Of a stretch of DNA of 64,000 nucleotides, positions 51,525-62,240 are shown in pieces (position 1 is the first letter of the stretch; each line of letters begins with the position of its first letter). The DNA is from Mycolicibacterium palauense. Its GTDB lineage: Bacteria; Actinomycetota; Actinomycetes; Mycobacteriales; Mycobacteriaceae. Position numbers and translations under genes: made by a program. The DNA lies in assembly GCF_002592005.1 (NCBI RefSeq), contig NZ_NVQF01000013.1, forward strand, positions 1 through 64,000, written 5' to 3'. The notes under the pieces were generated by a model. That model did not search any database, had not been told where the DNA came from, and was given only the letters and a program-made list of their open reading frames with translations.

Positions 51525-52328
51525 TCAGGCGAGCAGAGTCAGGATGCGGGGGCCGTCGTCGGTGACGGCCACGGTGTGCTCCCAGTGCGCCGCGCGTGTG
51601 CCGTCGGCGGTGACGACGGTCCACTCGTCGTCGAGCACGCGGGTCTTGACGGTCCCCAGCGTGAGCATCGGCTCGATCGCCAGCACCGAGCCCGGCGCCA
51701 GAATCGGGCCGCGGCCCGGCGTCCCCTCGTTGGGCAGGAACGGGTCCATGTGCATCTGGCGGCCGATGCCGTGCCCGCCGTACCCCTCGACGATGCCGAA
51801 GCGCCGGTCGAAGCGTTCCTCGGCCGCGTAGGTGCCGGACTCGATCGCGTGGGAGACGTCGGTGAGCCGATTGCCCGGCACCATCGCGGCGATCCCGGCC
51901 TCCATGGACTGGCGGGTCGCCGCCGAGAGGTTCTCGTCGGCCGGAATCAGCGACCCCACCCCGAAGGTGATCGCCGAGTCGCCGTGCCAGCCGTCCAGGA
52001 TCGCTCCGCAGTCGATGGACACCAGGTCGCCGGGGGCCAGCGTCTCCGAGCCCGACGGGATGCCGTGCACCACCCGGTCGTTGACCGACGCGCAGATGGA
52101 CGCGGGAAAGCCGTGGTAGCCCAGGAACGACGGCACGGCGCCGGCGTCGCGGATCACCGCCTCGGCGATCTCATCGAGGGCCAGCGTGGACACCCCGGGC
52201 GCGGCGGCCTCACGCACCGCGGCCAGCGCCCGGGCGACGACCGCCCCGGCGGCGGCCATCGCGTCGAGTTCACCGTCGCTGCGTTGCGGAACCACCTTGC
52301 GGCTGCGCAGCCTCGGCACCGACACCAT
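51525..52328 (-). CDS. map: Methionine aminopeptidase type I
   Basis: 267 residues, pita-bread fold. Metal ligands are visible as [39 protein letters not shown] and [10 protein letters not shown] (Asp, Asp, His, Glu, Glu). Removes initiator Met. Eight bases after adk; same secY-adk-map order as Rv0732-Rv0734. Confidence 0.96.
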   Translation of the reverse strand: MVSVPRLRSRKVVPQRSDGELDAMAAAGAVVARALAAVREAAAPGVSTLALDEIAEAVIRDAGAVPSFLGYHGFPASICASVNDRVVHGIPSGSETLAPGDLVSIDCGAILDGWHGDSAITFGVGSLIPADENLSAATRQSMEAGIAAMVPGNRLTDVSHAIESGTYAAEERFDRRFGIVEGYGGHGIGRQMHMDPFLPNEGTPGRGPILAPGSVLAIEPMLTLGTVKTRVLDDEWTVVTADGTRAAHWEHTVAVTDDGPRILTLLA

Positions 52329-52336
52329 GGGGCGCG

Positions 52337-52882
52337 TCAGCGACCGAGCGCCTGCAGGGCCCGGGCGAACACCTCGTCCATCGAGCCCACGGCGTCGATC
52401 GTCTTCAGGTCGGAGCTGTAGTGCTCGAGCAGCGGGGCGGTCTCGTCGGCGTAGACCTTCATCCGGTTGCGGATGACGTCCTCGGTGTCGTCGGCGCGGC
52501 CGCGGCCCTTGAGTCGCTCGACCAGTTCGTCCTCGGGCACGCGGAACTCCACCACCGCGTCCAGCTTGACGCCGCGCTTGGTGAGCATCTCGTCGAGCGC
52601 GACGGCCTGCTCCACCGAACGGGGGAACCCGTCGAGGATGAACCCGCCCGCCGCGTCGGGATCGTCGAGACGGTCGTCCACCAGCGCGTTGGTCAGCGTG
52701 GCGGGCACCAGGTCACCGGCGTCGAGGTACTTCTTGGCCTCGATCCCCAGCGGCGTGCCGGTGCTGATGTTGTGCCGGAACAGATCGCCGGTGGAGATCT
52801 GCGGAACCCCGAGCTGTTCGGCCAGCTTGACGGCCTGAGTGCCTTTTCCCGCGCCGGGCGGACCGAGCAACACGATTCTCAC
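52337..52882 (-). CDS. adk: Adenylate kinase
   Basis: 181 residues, the short-lid form as in M. tuberculosis. P-loop [16 protein letters not shown] site [23 protein letters not shown], and lid region [18 protein letters not shown] start overlaps the secY stop (GTGA). Confidence 0.97.
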   Translation of the reverse strand: MRIVLLGPPGAGKGTQAVKLAEQLGVPQISTGDLFRHNISTGTPLGIEAKKYLDAGDLVPATLTNALVDDRLDDPDAAGGFILDGFPRSVEQAVALDEMLTKRGVKLDAVVEFRVPEDELVERLKGRGRADDTEDVIRNRMKVYADETAPLLEHYSSDLKTIDAVGSMDEVFARALQALGR

Positions 52883-54204
52883 TTGAGGAACCCTTCGTAG
52901 TTGCGCTGCATGAGTTGGCTCTCGATCTGTTTGACGGTATCCAAACCGACGCCAATCATGATCAGAACCGCTGTGCCGCCAAACGGCAAGTTCTGGACGC
53001 CGCCACCGTTGCCCATTTCGAGGAACAGGTTCGGCAGCACGGCGATCACACCGAGGTAGATCGAGCCCGGCAGGGTGATCCGGCTCAGCACGTAACGCAG
53101 GTAGTCCGCGGTCGGCTTGCCGGGCCTGATGCCCGGGATGAAGCCGCCGAACTTCTTCATCTCGTCGGCCCGCTCGTCGGGGTTGAAGGTGATCGAGACG
53201 TAGAAGTAGGTGAAGAAGATGATCAGCCCGAAGTAGATCGTGATGTAGACGGGGTCCGCCGGGTTGGTCAGGTAGTTCGCGACGAAGCGGTCCCACCACC
53301 CGGTGCCCGGGTTGGAGCTGCCGCTCTGGATCAGCTGGGTGATCAGGTGCGGGATGTAGATCAGCGAGGACGCGAAGATCACGGGGATGACGCCGGCCTG
53401 GTTGACCTTCAACGGCAGGTAGGTCGAGGTGCCGCCGTACATGCGCCGACCCACCATGCGTTTGGCGTACTGCACCGGGATGCGGCGCTGGCCCTGCTCG
53501 ACGAACACCACGCCGATGATGATGATCAGCGCGGCCACGCAGACCAGCGCGAAGACCATGCCGCCGCGGCTGTCCAGGATGGACTTGCCCTCCGACGGGA
53601 TGCGCGCGGCGATACCGGCGAAGATCAGCAGGGACATGCCGTTGCCGATGCCGCGCTCGGTGACCAGCTCGCCCATCCACATCACCAGGGCGGCGCCGGC
53701 GGTCATCACGATCACGATGACGACCAGGGCGAAGATGCTCTGATCGGAGATGATGTCCAGCGAGCAGCCCTGCAGCAGCCCGCCGTTGGCGGCCAGCGCC
53801 ACGATCGAGGTGGCCTGCAGGATCGCCAGTGCGACCGCCAGATAACGCGTGTACTGCGTCATCTTGGCCTGACCCGCCTGGCCTTCCTTGCGGAGCTGCT
53901 CGAACCGCGGGATCACCACCGTGAGCAACTGCACGATGATGCTCGCGGTGATGTAGGGCATGACGCCGACGGCGAACACCGACAGCTGCAGCAGCGCCCC
54001 ACCGGAGAACAGGTTGATCAGGGAGTAGATCTGCGCCGAGTCGCCACCGCTGACCTGGTCGATGCACTGCTGCACGTTCCGGTAGTTGACCCCCGGCGAG
54101 GGCAGCGAGGCACCGACCCGGTAGAGGATGACGATGCCCAGCGTGAATAGGATCTTCCGCCTCAGGTCGACCGTCCTGAGCGAAGAGATGAAAGCCGAGA
54201 GCAC
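52879..54204 (-). CDS. secY: Preprotein translocase subunit SecY
   Basis: 441 residues with ten transmembrane helices. SecY signatures include [39 protein letters not shown] and the VPAVQYAKRM-like [18 protein letters not shown]. Forms the Sec channel with SecE/SecG. GTG at 54204 has GGAGGAA upstream and gives the M. tuberculosis length; a longer upstream reading is not supported. Confidence 0.97.
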   Translation of the reverse strand: MLSAFISSLRTVDLRRKILFTLGIVILYRVGASLPSPGVNYRNVQQCIDQVSGGDSAQIYSLINLFSGGALLQLSVFAVGVMPYITASIIVQLLTVVIPRFEQLRKEGQAGQAKMTQYTRYLAVALAILQATSIVALAANGGLLQGCSLDIISDQSIFALVVIVIVMTAGAALVMWMGELVTERGIGNGMSLLIFAGIAARIPSEGKSILDSRGGMVFALVCVAALIIIIGVVFVEQGQRRIPVQYAKRMVGRRMYGGTSTYLPLKVNQAGVIPVIFASSLIYIPHLITQLIQSGSSNPGTGWWDRFVANYLTNPADPVYITIYFGLIIFFTYFYVSITFNPDERADEMKKFGGFIPGIRPGKPTADYLRYVLSRITLPGSIYLGVIAVLPNLFLEMGNGGGVQNLPFGGTAVLIMIGVGLDTVKQIESQLMQRNYEGFLK

Positions 54205-54421
54205 TCTTCCTCCTGGGCAGCCGGGCTGATGTCGCGGCGTGCCGATGGGGCTGGCCTGGCCAGCGTCATTGTCAGTCTGTGTGTCGGATGCCGACCCGGG
54301 CAGGCGTGGCCTGCGGCGTCGGGCCTCAAACAGTCTACGAGAGTAACAGTTCACCTCCCCGCCGCCCGCATCAGCCGAGGCCGCGAAACCCTTCAGGTGT
54401 CTCTCAGCTTGTTGGGCGTAA

Positions 54422-54465
54422 GCTCGGCACCAAAGTCGTTAAATTACCTAATTACTGTGCCGAGC
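54422..54465. promoter_or_regulatory. Inverted repeat around an AT-rich core before methyltransferases
   Basis: Perfect 9-bp arms GCTCGGCAC (54422-54430) and GTGCCGAGC (54457-54465) enclose 26 bases with a strikingly AT-rich centre (TTAAATTACCTAATTACT). It lies 27 bases before the first methyltransferase in the 288-base gap after secY, which holds no gene. Probably a promoter-operator; a cruciform or terminator are alternatives. Confidence 0.55.
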
Positions 54466-54492
54466 AATCCCGACCGAAAGGACGACCCCACG

Positions 54493-55464
54493 ATGGCGCG
54501 AACCGACAACGACACCTGGGATCTGGCATCCAGCGTGGGGGCGACCGCCACGATGGTGGCCGCGGCGCGGGCGGTCGCCAGCCGGGGGCCGGACCCGGTG
54601 ATCGACGACCCGTTCGCCGAGCCACTCGTCCGGGCCGTCGGCGTCGACTTCTTCACCCGCCTGGCCACCGGCGAGCTCACGCCGGCCGACCTCGACCCCG
54701 AGGAGACCGGCGGAGTCGGGAACATGGACCGCTTCACCGACGGCATGGCCGCGCGCACCCGCTTCTTCGACGACTTCTTCACCGCCGCCGCCGAGGCCGG
54801 CATCCGCCAGGCCGTCATCCTGGCCTCCGGGCTCGACGCCCGCGCCTACCGGATGACCTGGCCCGCGGACATGGTGGTCTACGAGATCGACCAGCCCGAG
54901 GTCATCGAGTTCAAGACGACGACGCTGGCCGGGCTGGGTGCGGAGCCGACCGCACAGCGCCGCACCGTGCCCATCGACCTGCGCCAGGACTGGCCGGCCG
55001 CGCTGCGCGAGGCCGGACTCGATCCGGACAAGCCGACCGCGTGGATCGCCGAGGGACTGTTCGGCTACCTGCCGCCCGAGGCCCAGGACAAGCTGCTCGA
55101 CGACGTCGACGCGCTGAGCGCCCCCGGCAGCCGGCTGGCCGCCGAGGGGGTGCTGCACAGTGACGACTACGACGAGGACACGGTGCGGGAGCGGATGCAG
55201 GCCGTCACCGACCACTGGCGGGCGCACGGATTCGACCTGGACTTCTCCCAGCTGGTCTACATCGGCGAGCGCGCGGAGGTCACCGAATACCTGGCCAGGC
55301 ACGGCTGGCGGGCCGACGCGACCAGCGGCACCGATCTGATGCGCCGCTACGGGCTGGGTACCCCCCAGGCCGGCGCCGTGGACGGTGCCGTGGAGGACGC
55401 CGAGGAGGACGAGGACGGCCAGGCCAACTTCGCCAACGTCGCCTACGTCACCGCCACGAAGTAG
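54493..55464 (+). CDS. SAM-dependent methyltransferase (Rv0726c type), copy 1
   Basis: 323 residues of the mycobacterial LCMT-like family: [51 protein letters not shown], and SAM motif [18 protein letters not shown] with [12 protein letters not shown]. Substrates are unknown. An acidic C-terminal insert ([14 protein letters not shown]) is particular to this copy. M. tuberculosis has such genes (Rv0725c, Rv0726c, Rv0731c) next to secY as well. AAAGGACG upstream of ATG. Confidence 0.92.
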   Translation: MARTDNDTWDLASSVGATATMVAAARAVASRGPDPVIDDPFAEPLVRAVGVDFFTRLATGELTPADLDPEETGGVGNMDRFTDGMAARTRFFDDFFTAAAEAGIRQAVILASGLDARAYRMTWPADMVVYEIDQPEVIEFKTTTLAGLGAEPTAQRRTVPIDLRQDWPAALREAGLDPDKPTAWIAEGLFGYLPPEAQDKLLDDVDALSAPGSRLAAEGVLHSDDYDEDTVRERMQAVTDHWRAHGFDLDFSQLVYIGERAEVTEYLARHGWRADATSGTDLMRRYGLGTPQAGAVDGAVEDAEEDEDGQANFANVAYVTATK

Positions 55465-55471
55465 CCACCCC

Positions 55472-56383
55472 ATGGCACGTTCGGACTCCGATACCTGGGA
55501 CCTGGCCTCCAGCGTGGGCGCGACCGCGACCATGGTCGCGGCCGCACGCACCCTGGCCAGCACCGAGCCGGGCGCCATCATCGACGATCCGTTCGCCGCG
55601 CCGCTGGTACGCGCGGTGGGTATCGACTTCTTCACCAGGCTCGTCGACGGCGAACTGCAGATCCCCGGTGACGGCGAGGCCGGCGCGGGGGTTGCGCTGA
55701 TGACCGACGTGATGGCGGTGCGGACCCGGTTCTTCGACGATTTCTTCCTCGACGCCGGCCGCGCCGGCGTCCGCCAGGCGGTCATCCTGGCCTCCGGGCT
55801 CGACGCGCGCCCCTACCGGCTGCCGTGGCCGGACGGCACCGTCGTCTACGAGATCGACCAGCCCGAGGTCATCGAGTTCAAATCGGCCACGATGGCCGCG
55901 CTGGGGGCGCAGCCGACCGCGCAGCGCCGCACCGTGCCCATCGACCTGCGCCAGGACTGGCCCACGGCGTTGCGCGAGCACGGGCTCGACACCGCCCGCC
56001 CGGTGGCCTGGAGCGCCGAGGGGCTGCTGATGTACCTGCCGCCCGAGGCCCAGGACCGGCTGTTCGACGACATCACCGCCCTGTCCGCGCCGGGCAGCAT
56101 GCTGGCCACCGAGTTCCACGGCGGCGAGTTGTCGCGCACGCTGAGCCAGCGCGCCCAGGAGATGGTCGGCCAGTGGGGCGACCACGGTTTCGACATCGAC
56201 CTCGGCGAACTGTTCTACGACGGCGACCGCAGCCACGTCGTGGACTACCTGAGCGAGCGCGGCTGGACGGTGAGCACCCGGACCCGCCCGGAGGTGTTCG
56301 CCCAGTACGGCCGCACCTACCCGCAGGACGCCACGGTCGAACAGCTGCGCAACTCGCTGGCCGTGACCGCCGTCAAACAGTGA
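55472..56383 (+). CDS. SAM-dependent methyltransferase (Rv0726c type), copy 2
   Basis: 303 residues, colinear with copy 1: [58 protein letters not shown] and [20 protein letters not shown]. Long stretches, including the [12 protein letters not shown] and [14 protein letters not shown] segments, are nearly the same as in copy 1, so duplication is fairly recent. Starts 7 bases after copy 1. Confidence 0.92.
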   Translation: MARSDSDTWDLASSVGATATMVAAARTLASTEPGAIIDDPFAAPLVRAVGIDFFTRLVDGELQIPGDGEAGAGVALMTDVMAVRTRFFDDFFLDAGRAGVRQAVILASGLDARPYRLPWPDGTVVYEIDQPEVIEFKSATMAALGAQPTAQRRTVPIDLRQDWPTALREHGLDTARPVAWSAEGLLMYLPPEAQDRLFDDITALSAPGSMLATEFHGGELSRTLSQRAQEMVGQWGDHGFDIDLGELFYDGDRSHVVDYLSERGWTVSTRTRPEVFAQYGRTYPQDATVEQLRNSLAVTAVKQ

Positions 56384-56408
56384 CAGCACAGAGTAAGGAC
56401 AACCACCC

Positions 56409-57332
56409 GTGAACACCCGTGCCAACTCCCCGCGCACCGACGGCGACAGCTGGGATCTGACCTCCAGCGTGGGAGCGACCGCCACCATGGTCGCGGTCGG
56501 GCGGGCCCGGGCCTCGCACGGGTCCGACGCCCTGCTCGACGACCCGTTCGCCGAGCCGCTGGTGCGCGCCGTCGGCTCGCCGACCTTCACCGCGATGATC
56601 GACGGTGAGACCGACACCCAAGCCGACCCCCTGGTGAAGGGTCGGACCGCCGACGAACAGATCGCGGTGCGCACCCGCTTCTTCGACGACTTCTTCATCC
56701 GGGCCGCGGGATCGGGCATCCGCCAGGCGGTCATCCTCGCCGCCGGGCTGGACACCCGCGCCTACCGGCTCGCCTGGCCGGTCGGCACCGTGGTCTTCGA
56801 GGTCGACCAGCCCGAGGTGATGGCGTTCAAGACGGCGACGCTGGCCGGCCTGGGCGCCGAGCCGGCCGCCGAGCACCGCGCCGTGGGCATCGACCTGCGT
56901 GCGGACTGGCCCGCCGCCCTGCGCGCGGCCGGCTTCGACCCGGCCCGGCCGACGGCCTGGATCGCCGAGGGCCTGCTGATCTACCTGCCGCCCGAGGCCC
57001 AGGACCGGCTGTTCGACCGGATCACCGACCTGTCCGCGCCCGGCAGCCGGGTCGCCACCGAGCACACCCCCACCGCCGACGCCTTCTCCGACGACACCGC
57101 CAAGTTCCTGACCGACAGCTGGCGGCGCGTCGGCCTGGATCTGGACATGGCCGACCTGATGTACGGCGGGGAACGCAATCTGGTCGCCGACTACCTGCGC
57201 GGTCTGGGCTGGGCGCCGAGCGTGCTGCGGGCCCGCGACTCCTATGCTTCACACGGATTCGACTATCCCGACAATCCGCTGACCGCCGCGTTCGGCGACG
57301 GCGGCTATCTGACCGCGGAGTTGATGAGATGA
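56409..57332 (+). CDS. SAM-dependent methyltransferase (Rv0726c type), copy 3
   Basis: 307 residues, GTG start with AAGGACAA upstream. [58 protein letters not shown] and [19 protein letters not shown]. The most diverged of the four around residues 50-75. Its stop overlaps copy 4 by 4 bases (ATGA). Confidence 0.92.
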   Translation: MNTRANSPRTDGDSWDLTSSVGATATMVAVGRARASHGSDALLDDPFAEPLVRAVGSPTFTAMIDGETDTQADPLVKGRTADEQIAVRTRFFDDFFIRAAGSGIRQAVILAAGLDTRAYRLAWPVGTVVFEVDQPEVMAFKTATLAGLGAEPAAEHRAVGIDLRADWPAALRAAGFDPARPTAWIAEGLLIYLPPEAQDRLFDRITDLSAPGSRVATEHTPTADAFSDDTAKFLTDSWRRVGLDLDMADLMYGGERNLVADYLRGLGWAPSVLRARDSYASHGFDYPDNPLTAAFGDGGYLTAELMR

Positions 57333-58264
57333 CCCGGACCGACGACGACTCCTGGGACCTGGCCTCCAGTGTCGGCGCCACCGCGACCATGGTCGCGGCC
57401 GGACGCGCGATGGCCTCGGCGGCCGCCGACCCGCTGATCGACGACCCCTACGCCGCACCTCTGGTGCGCGCCGTGGGCCTGGAATTCTTCACCAGGATGC
57501 TCGACGGCGACCTGGATCTGGACACGATTCCGGACGCCTCCCCGGAGCGGGTGCAGGCCATGATCGACGCGATGGCGGTGCGCACCAAGTTCTTCGACGA
57601 CTACTTCACCCGGGCGACCGGTGGGGCGACTGGCACCGGAGTCCGGCAGGCGGTGATCCTGGCCTCGGGGCTGGATTCGCGGGCCTACCGGCTGACCTGG
57701 CCGGCGGGCACGGTGGTCTACGAGATCGACCAGCCCCGGGTGATCGAGTTCAAGTCCACCACCCTGGCCGGTCTCGGCGCCGAGCCCACCGCCACCCGCC
57801 GCACCGTGGCGATCGATCTGCGTGAGGACTGGCCCGCCGCGCTGGCCGCCGCCGGCTTCGACCCGGCCCAGCCGACCGCCTGGTTGGCCGAGGGCCTGCT
57901 GATCTACCTGCCACCCGAGGCCCAGGACCGGCTGTTCGACCAGATCACCGAGCTGTCCGCGCCCGGCAGCACCGTGGCCACCGAGTACGCCCCCGGGATC
58001 CGCGAGTTCGACGCCGAACGGGCACGGGAGATGTCGGCGCCGCTGCGGGCCCAGGGACTCGACATCGACATGGGCGCGCTGGTCTACGCGGGGGAACGCA
58101 GCCACGTCATGGAGTACCTGCAGGCCAAGGGCTGGCGGGTGACCGGGGTCCCGCGCGACGAGTTGTTCCAGCGCTTCGGACGGCCGATCCCGACCGTGGC
58201 CAGCGAGGATCCGTTGGGCGAGATCGTCTATGTCAGCGCCACCCTGGACGGTGCCGGGGAGTAG
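57329..58264 (+). CDS. SAM-dependent methyltransferase (Rv0726c type), copy 4
   Basis: 311 residues. [40 protein letters not shown], a small GATGGATGTG insert before the SAM motif ([18 protein letters not shown]) and [12 protein letters not shown]. End of the array; followed by a small hairpin (58269-58284) and a convergent gene. Confidence 0.92.
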   Translation: MTRTDDDSWDLASSVGATATMVAAGRAMASAAADPLIDDPYAAPLVRAVGLEFFTRMLDGDLDLDTIPDASPERVQAMIDAMAVRTKFFDDYFTRATGGATGTGVRQAVILASGLDSRAYRLTWPAGTVVYEIDQPRVIEFKSTTLAGLGAEPTATRRTVAIDLREDWPAALAAAGFDPAQPTAWLAEGLLIYLPPEAQDRLFDQITELSAPGSTVATEYAPGIREFDAERAREMSAPLRAQGLDIDMGALVYAGERSHVMEYLQAKGWRVTGVPRDELFQRFGRPIPTVASEDPLGEIVYVSATLDGAGE

Positions 58265-58268
58265 ATCT

Positions 58269-58284
58269 CCGCACCCGTGTGCGG
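58269..58284. terminator. Small hairpin between convergent genes
   Basis: CCGCAC (58269-58274), 4-base loop, GTGCGG (58279-58284), 4 bases after the stop of methyltransferase copy 4 and convergent with the DUF3830 gene. No T-run. Confidence 0.3.
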
Positions 58285-58315
58285 CGCTGGGCACCCGGCC
58301 CGCCCCTCGACCGCC

Positions 58316-58831
58316 TCAGCTGCCCTCGGCCCGGGCGAAGGTCAGCGTCTCCCCCCGCACGCCACCCATCCACAGGTCCTGGCAGGCCGCGGCCATCTCC
58401 TCCAGGCCCTCGATGACCTCACCGAACACATTGCCGGGAACCCAGCCCTGGTCTCCGTTGATCAGCAGGTTGTTGCGCCCGTAGAACAACGCCAGATCCA
58501 CGATCGCCCCGGTGGTCCCGGTCCCCGTGGTGTTCTCGTAACCGTAGGCCGGGTTGCCCAGGTCGTCGGAATCGAAGGAGAACCAGCACAGATCGCCCGG
58601 AATCGGGGTGACGGTGGTGTTCTCCTTGCCCGGGTCCGCGGCGAAGGGCGGCAGCAGCGTGTAGATCTCGTTGCGGGCGTACTTGCCGTGGAACACCTGC
58701 GCGGAGAGGGTGCGCCCGTCGGCCAGCGCGTCCCACACCGCCGCGCAGGTGCGCGGGGCGGCCGCCTCGAGCAGCCGGGCGACACACCGCACCCCGCGCT
58801 TGTCCAGCGACACGGTGATGAGTCTGGTCAT
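58316..58831 (-). CDS. DUF3830 cyclophilin-like protein
   Basis: 171 residues. Beta-rich, with the DUF3830 pattern (AAAPRTCAAVWDALADG, ARNEIYTLLP, IPGDLCWFSF, LFYGRNNLLINGDQGWVPGN). The family has a cyclophilin-like fold, no proven activity and, as I recall, often lies beside amidases and Asp/Glu/hydantoin racemases, as here. Last gene of the leftward arm of the GntR cluster. Confidence 0.85.
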   Translation of the reverse strand: MTRLITVSLDKRGVRCVARLLEAAAPRTCAAVWDALADGRTLSAQVFHGKYARNEIYTLLPPFAADPGKENTTVTPIPGDLCWFSFDSDDLGNPAYGYENTTGTGTTGAIVDLALFYGRNNLLINGDQGWVPGNVFGEVIEGLEEMAAACQDLWMGGVRGETLTFARAEGS

Positions 58832-58848
58832 CGAATCTCCTTGATCGG

Positions 58849-58915
58849 CGGGGTCGGGTCGGCAGTCAGGTCAGCAGGGCCGGGTCGGCAGCGTCAGGTC
58901 AGCGGTCAGGTCAGT
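58849..58915 (-). repeat. Imperfect tandem repeats between DUF3830 and amidase genes
   Basis: Three imperfect copies of a roughly 13-24-base unit built around GGTCGGCAG and GTCAGGTCAGC. The last overlaps the amidase stop. Low-complexity spacer of 74 bases without other content. Confidence 0.7.
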
Positions 58916-60318
58916 AGGGGCGGCACCGCACGGTGCCACTCGGTGGCGTCCTGGTAGGCCTGGCCGACCCGCAGCAGCAGCGCGTCGGAGTGCCGGGGGC
59001 CCACCATCTGCAACCCGATCGGCAGGCCCGCCGTGCTGAACCCGCACGGCACGCTCAGCGCGGGCTGCTGGGTCAGATTGAACGGATAGGTGTAGGGCGT
59101 CCAGCTGGTCCAGTCCGGTGAGGCCGAGCCGTCGGGCACGTCGCGGCCGACCGGGAACGCGGTGAGCGGCAGCGCCGGTGTCACCAGCACGTCGTAGTTC
59201 CGGTGGAACCGGCCCATCAGCTGGCCCAGGCGCATCCGCTCGGCCGTGGCGTCGAGGTAGTCCGACGCCGAGTACGTCTCGCCCAGCGCCGCGGTGCGGC
59301 GCAGCCCGGCGTCGACCCGCTCTTCGTTCTCGCCGTTGAGCAGGCCCTGGAGCACCTTGGCCTCACCGGCGAACCAGAGCACGTGGAAGGCCTCCACCGG
59401 GTCGGCGAACCCGGGGTCCACCTCCTCGACGTGGGCTCCCGCCTCGGCGAGCACCAGCACCGCCCGCCGCACCGCGGCGTCGACGTCGGGCTCGTTGCGC
59501 GCGAACCCCAGGTTCGGCGAGAACGCGACCCGCAGCCCCGACAGGTCGGATCCCTGGCTGGCGGCCACCAGGAACGAGCCCTCCGGGGTGGGCATCGCCG
59601 ACCAGTCGCGCGGGTCGAATCCGGTGATGACGTCCATCAGCGCGGCGGTGTCGCGCACCGACCGCGCCATCGGGCCGATGTGGGCCAGCGTGCCGAACGG
59701 GCTGGGCGGGTACGCCGGCACCAGCCCGTAGGTCGCCTTGAGCGCCACCGTGCCGGTGAACGCCGCCGGGATCCGCACCGAACCGCCGCCGTCGGTGCCG
59801 ACCGACCACGGCCCCATACCGGCGCCGACCGCGCTGGCGCTGCCGCCGCTGGAACCACCGGCGGTGCGGGTGGGATCCCACGGGTTGCCCGTCGCGCCGT
59901 AGCGGGGCGAATCGGTGACGCCCTTCCACGAGTACTCCGGGGTGGTGGTCTTGCCCAGCAGCACGGCGCCGGTCTCCCGCAGCCGCGCCACCGCGGGCGC
60001 GTCCTCCTCCCACGGGCCCGCCTCGTCGATGAGCCAGCTGCCGCGCAGCGTCGGCCAGCCCTGCGTCCACAGCGCGTCCTTGATCGACGTCGGCACCCCG
60101 TCCCCGGGACCCAACGGGGACCCGGCCCGCCAGCGTTGTTCGGAGGCCCGCGCCGACGCCAGTGCGCCCTCGGCGTCGACCAGGATGAACGCGTTGAGCG
60201 CCCCGTCGTACCGGTCGATCGCGTCGAGGGCGGCCCGGGTGGCCTCCACCGGTGACAACGTGCCCGACCGGTATCCCTCGATCAGGTCCACCGCTTCCGG
60301 GAGTGCCTCTGCGTTCAC
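58906..60318 (-). CDS. Amidase-signature hydrolase, second copy
   Basis: 470 residues. Complete Ser-cisSer-Lys centre: K80 (PTSIKDALW), GGSSGGSA and nucleophile in TDGGGSVRIP. TYPFNLTQQPALSVPCGF is also typical. Resembles the amidase at 27433 (same order, TPEYSWKG versus TPEFGWKG) but is clearly a different paralogue. GTG at 60318 overlaps the hydroxyacid dehydrogenase stop (GTGA); a longer upstream reading is unsupported. Probably hydrolyses an amide in the same pathway as its neighbours. Confidence 0.92.
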   Translation of the reverse strand: MNAEALPEAVDLIEGYRSGTLSPVEATRAALDAIDRYDGALNAFILVDAEGALASARASEQRWRAGSPLGPGDGVPTSIKDALWTQGWPTLRGSWLIDEAGPWEEDAPAVARLRETGAVLLGKTTTPEYSWKGVTDSPRYGATGNPWDPTRTAGGSSGGSASAVGAGMGPWSVGTDGGGSVRIPAAFTGTVALKATYGLVPAYPPSPFGTLAHIGPMARSVRDTAALMDVITGFDPRDWSAMPTPEGSFLVAASQGSDLSGLRVAFSPNLGFARNEPDVDAAVRRAVLVLAEAGAHVEEVDPGFADPVEAFHVLWFAGEAKVLQGLLNGENEERVDAGLRRTAALGETYSASDYLDATAERMRLGQLMGRFHRNYDVLVTPALPLTAFPVGRDVPDGSASPDWTSWTPYTYPFNLTQQPALSVPCGFSTAGLPIGLQMVGPRHSDALLLRVGQAYQDATEWHRAVPPLLT

Positions 60319-61343
60319 TGCGCACCTTTCGACGCTCCGGGGCCCGCCCCGGGGATCCCGGGGATCCCGGGGATGTAGCCGAGTCGCTTGTCCACCACGT
60401 TGTGCAACGGCTCGCCGGCCAGCCAGCGCCGCACGTTGGCGGTGAACTGGGCGGCCAGGGTGTCGCGCCACCCGACGACGTCACCGGACATGTGCGCGGT
60501 GACGGTCACCCCGGGCGCATCCCAGAGCGGGTGGTCGGCCGGCAGCGGCTCGCGGTCGAACACGTCCAGGGTGGCCGCGGCGATGCCGCCGCCGTCGAGC
60601 GCCGCCAGCAGGGCGGCCTCGTCGACCATCGGTCCGCGCGCGACGTTGACCAGGTGCGCATCGGGTTTCATGGCCGCCAGCACCGCGGCGCCGACGAGGC
60701 CGCGGGTGGCCTCGGTCAGCGGGGCTGCCAGCACCAGATGATCACACCAGCCGACCTCGGCGGCCAGGTCGGCGCTGGCGACCACCTCGCCGAAATCCGG
60801 GTCACCGGAGCGGGGGGTCCGCCCCGCGCCCCGTACCTGCAGGCCGGCCGCGCGCAGCAGCCGGGCGATCTCGCGGCCGATGCCGCCGGTCCCGACCACC
60901 AACGCACGCGCCCCGGCGACGCTGCGGGTCTCCCGGTGTTTCCACCGGTGCCGCCGCTGCAGGTCGAAGCTGGCTCGGCTGTCCTTGGCGTGGGCGATGA
61001 CCGCACCCAGCACGTATTCGGCGATCGGGCGGTCGAACACCCCGTGGGCGTTGGTGACCACGACGTCGGACTCGCGCAGCGCGTCGAAGAGCAGCGTGTC
61101 CACCCCGGCGGCGGTCACGTGGATCCACTCGAGGCTGTCCGCGTCGTCCCAGACGTCGCGGACCGCGGTGGAGAAGAAGTCCCACAGCAACAGCGCCTGC
61201 GCTCCGCGTACCGCCGCAGACAGGTCGTCCGCCGTGCAAAACCGCAGCTCAACGGGCAGTTCTTCGAGGCCGGGCGGACGATCGGTGGCGTTCTCACACA
61301 GCACAGCGATCGTCGGAGTACCCACGTCCTCCGATACTGCCAA
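60315..61343 (-). CDS. D-2-hydroxyacid dehydrogenase family protein
   Basis: 342 residues. NAD motif VVGTGGIGREIARLLRA. The conserved Arg is in NVARGPMVDEAAL, the acid in LDVFDREPLPADHPLW, and the His position reads VTAHMSGDV. Reduces a 2-keto acid or oxidises a 2-hydroxyacid. The C-terminal IPGIPGIPG comes from a 9-base repeat (about 60355-60375). First gene of the leftward arm; divergent from the racemase-like gene across a GntR-type operator. Confidence 0.9.
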   Translation of the reverse strand: MAVSEDVGTPTIAVLCENATDRPPGLEELPVELRFCTADDLSAAVRGAQALLLWDFFSTAVRDVWDDADSLEWIHVTAAGVDTLLFDALRESDVVVTNAHGVFDRPIAEYVLGAVIAHAKDSRASFDLQRRHRWKHRETRSVAGARALVVGTGGIGREIARLLRAAGLQVRGAGRTPRSGDPDFGEVVASADLAAEVGWCDHLVLAAPLTEATRGLVGAAVLAAMKPDAHLVNVARGPMVDEAALLAALDGGGIAAATLDVFDREPLPADHPLWDAPGVTVTAHMSGDVVGWRDTLAAQFTANVRRWLAGEPLHNVVDKRLGYIPGIPGIPGAGPGASKGAQ

Positions 61344-61425
61344 CCGGGGCCGCGGCGCGCACGTCCACCCCGCGCAACGTTTCCGGAATGTAGCCCCGTG
61401 AAACGGCCAGAAAAACGTTCCGTAG

Positions 61426-61439
61426 GATTGTCAACAATC
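61426..61439. promoter_or_regulatory. GntR-type operator in divergent gap, site A
   Basis: GATTGTCAACAATC is a perfect palindrome apart from its 2-base centre (arms GATTGT/ACAATC). It sits between the hydroxyacid dehydrogenase and the racemase-like gene, so it can control both arms. Its complement GATTGTTGACAATC recurs with two mismatches at 62244-62257. Confidence 0.7.
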
Positions 61440-61470
61440 TGTTGCCGCGGGGGCGTCGCGGCCTCACACT

Positions 61471-62214
61471 GTGCAGATGAGCATCGCGGACGTGACGCCG
61501 CCCCCACCATTGCAGCAGGTGGGCATCGGTGTTGTGGCGCCTCACGACTTCGCACTCGACCGCGAATTGTGGCGGTGGGTTCCGCACGACATCAGCCTGT
61601 TCCTGACCCGGCTGCCCTACCTGCCCCTGACGGTCACCATGGAGCTGGCCCGCCAGGTCTCCGACCCCATCCATGTGGCCGCCGGCACCGCCGACGTGCT
61701 GGCGGTCTCCCCGCTGGTGACCGCCTACGCCTGCACCTCGGGCAGCTTCGTCGGCGGCGTCGCCGGCGAGACGGCGCTGGTCGCGGCCATGCGTTCGGCG
61801 GGCTCGCCCGCGGCGCTGACCACCAGCGGCGCGCTGGCCACCGCGCTGCGTCACCTCGACGTGTCCCGGGTCGCCACCGTGACCCCCTACACCGCCGACC
61901 TGACCTCGGGGCTGTCGAGCTATCTGGCCGCCGGCGGTGTCGAGGTGGTGGCCAACGCGGGCCTGGAGCTCACCGCGTCGATCTGGACGGTGCCCTACGA
62001 GACGACCGCCGAGCTGGTCCGCAGGACCGACCGTCCCGACGCGGAGGCCATCGTGATCAGCTGCACGAATCTGCCGACGTATGACCTGATTGCACCGCTG
62101 GAAGCCGAACTCGGCAAGCCGGTGATCAGCGCCAACCAGGTCACCATGTGGGCGGCGCTGGCCATCGCGGGCCGCAAGGCGGTCGGCGACGGCCAGCGAC
62201 TGCTGGAGGCCTGA
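61471..62214 (+). CDS. Asp/Glu racemase-superfamily protein (maleate isomerase type)
   Basis: 247 residues (245 from the ATG at 61477). Both family cysteines are present: AYACTSGSFVG and VISCTNLPTYD. The pattern fits maleate cis-trans isomerase, arylmalonate decarboxylase and hydantoin racemase. With two cysteines, an isomerase or racemase is likely; the substrate is unknown. Preceded by operator site A. Confidence 0.87.
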   Translation: MQMSIADVTPPPPLQQVGIGVVAPHDFALDRELWRWVPHDISLFLTRLPYLPLTVTMELARQVSDPIHVAAGTADVLAVSPLVTAYACTSGSFVGGVAGETALVAAMRSAGSPAALTTSGALATALRHLDVSRVATVTPYTADLTSGLSSYLAAGGVEVVANAGLELTASIWTVPYETTAELVRRTDRPDAEAIVISCTNLPTYDLIAPLEAELGKPVISANQVTMWAALAIAGRKAVGDGQRLLEA

Positions 62215-62240
62215 CGGGTCCGCGCCGAAGGGCCGGCCGC

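Noticed and set aside
58906..60318. The two amidases (27433 and 58906) as a recent duplication
   Set aside because: They share family motifs but differ widely between them, and their neighbours are unrelated, so they are old paralogues.
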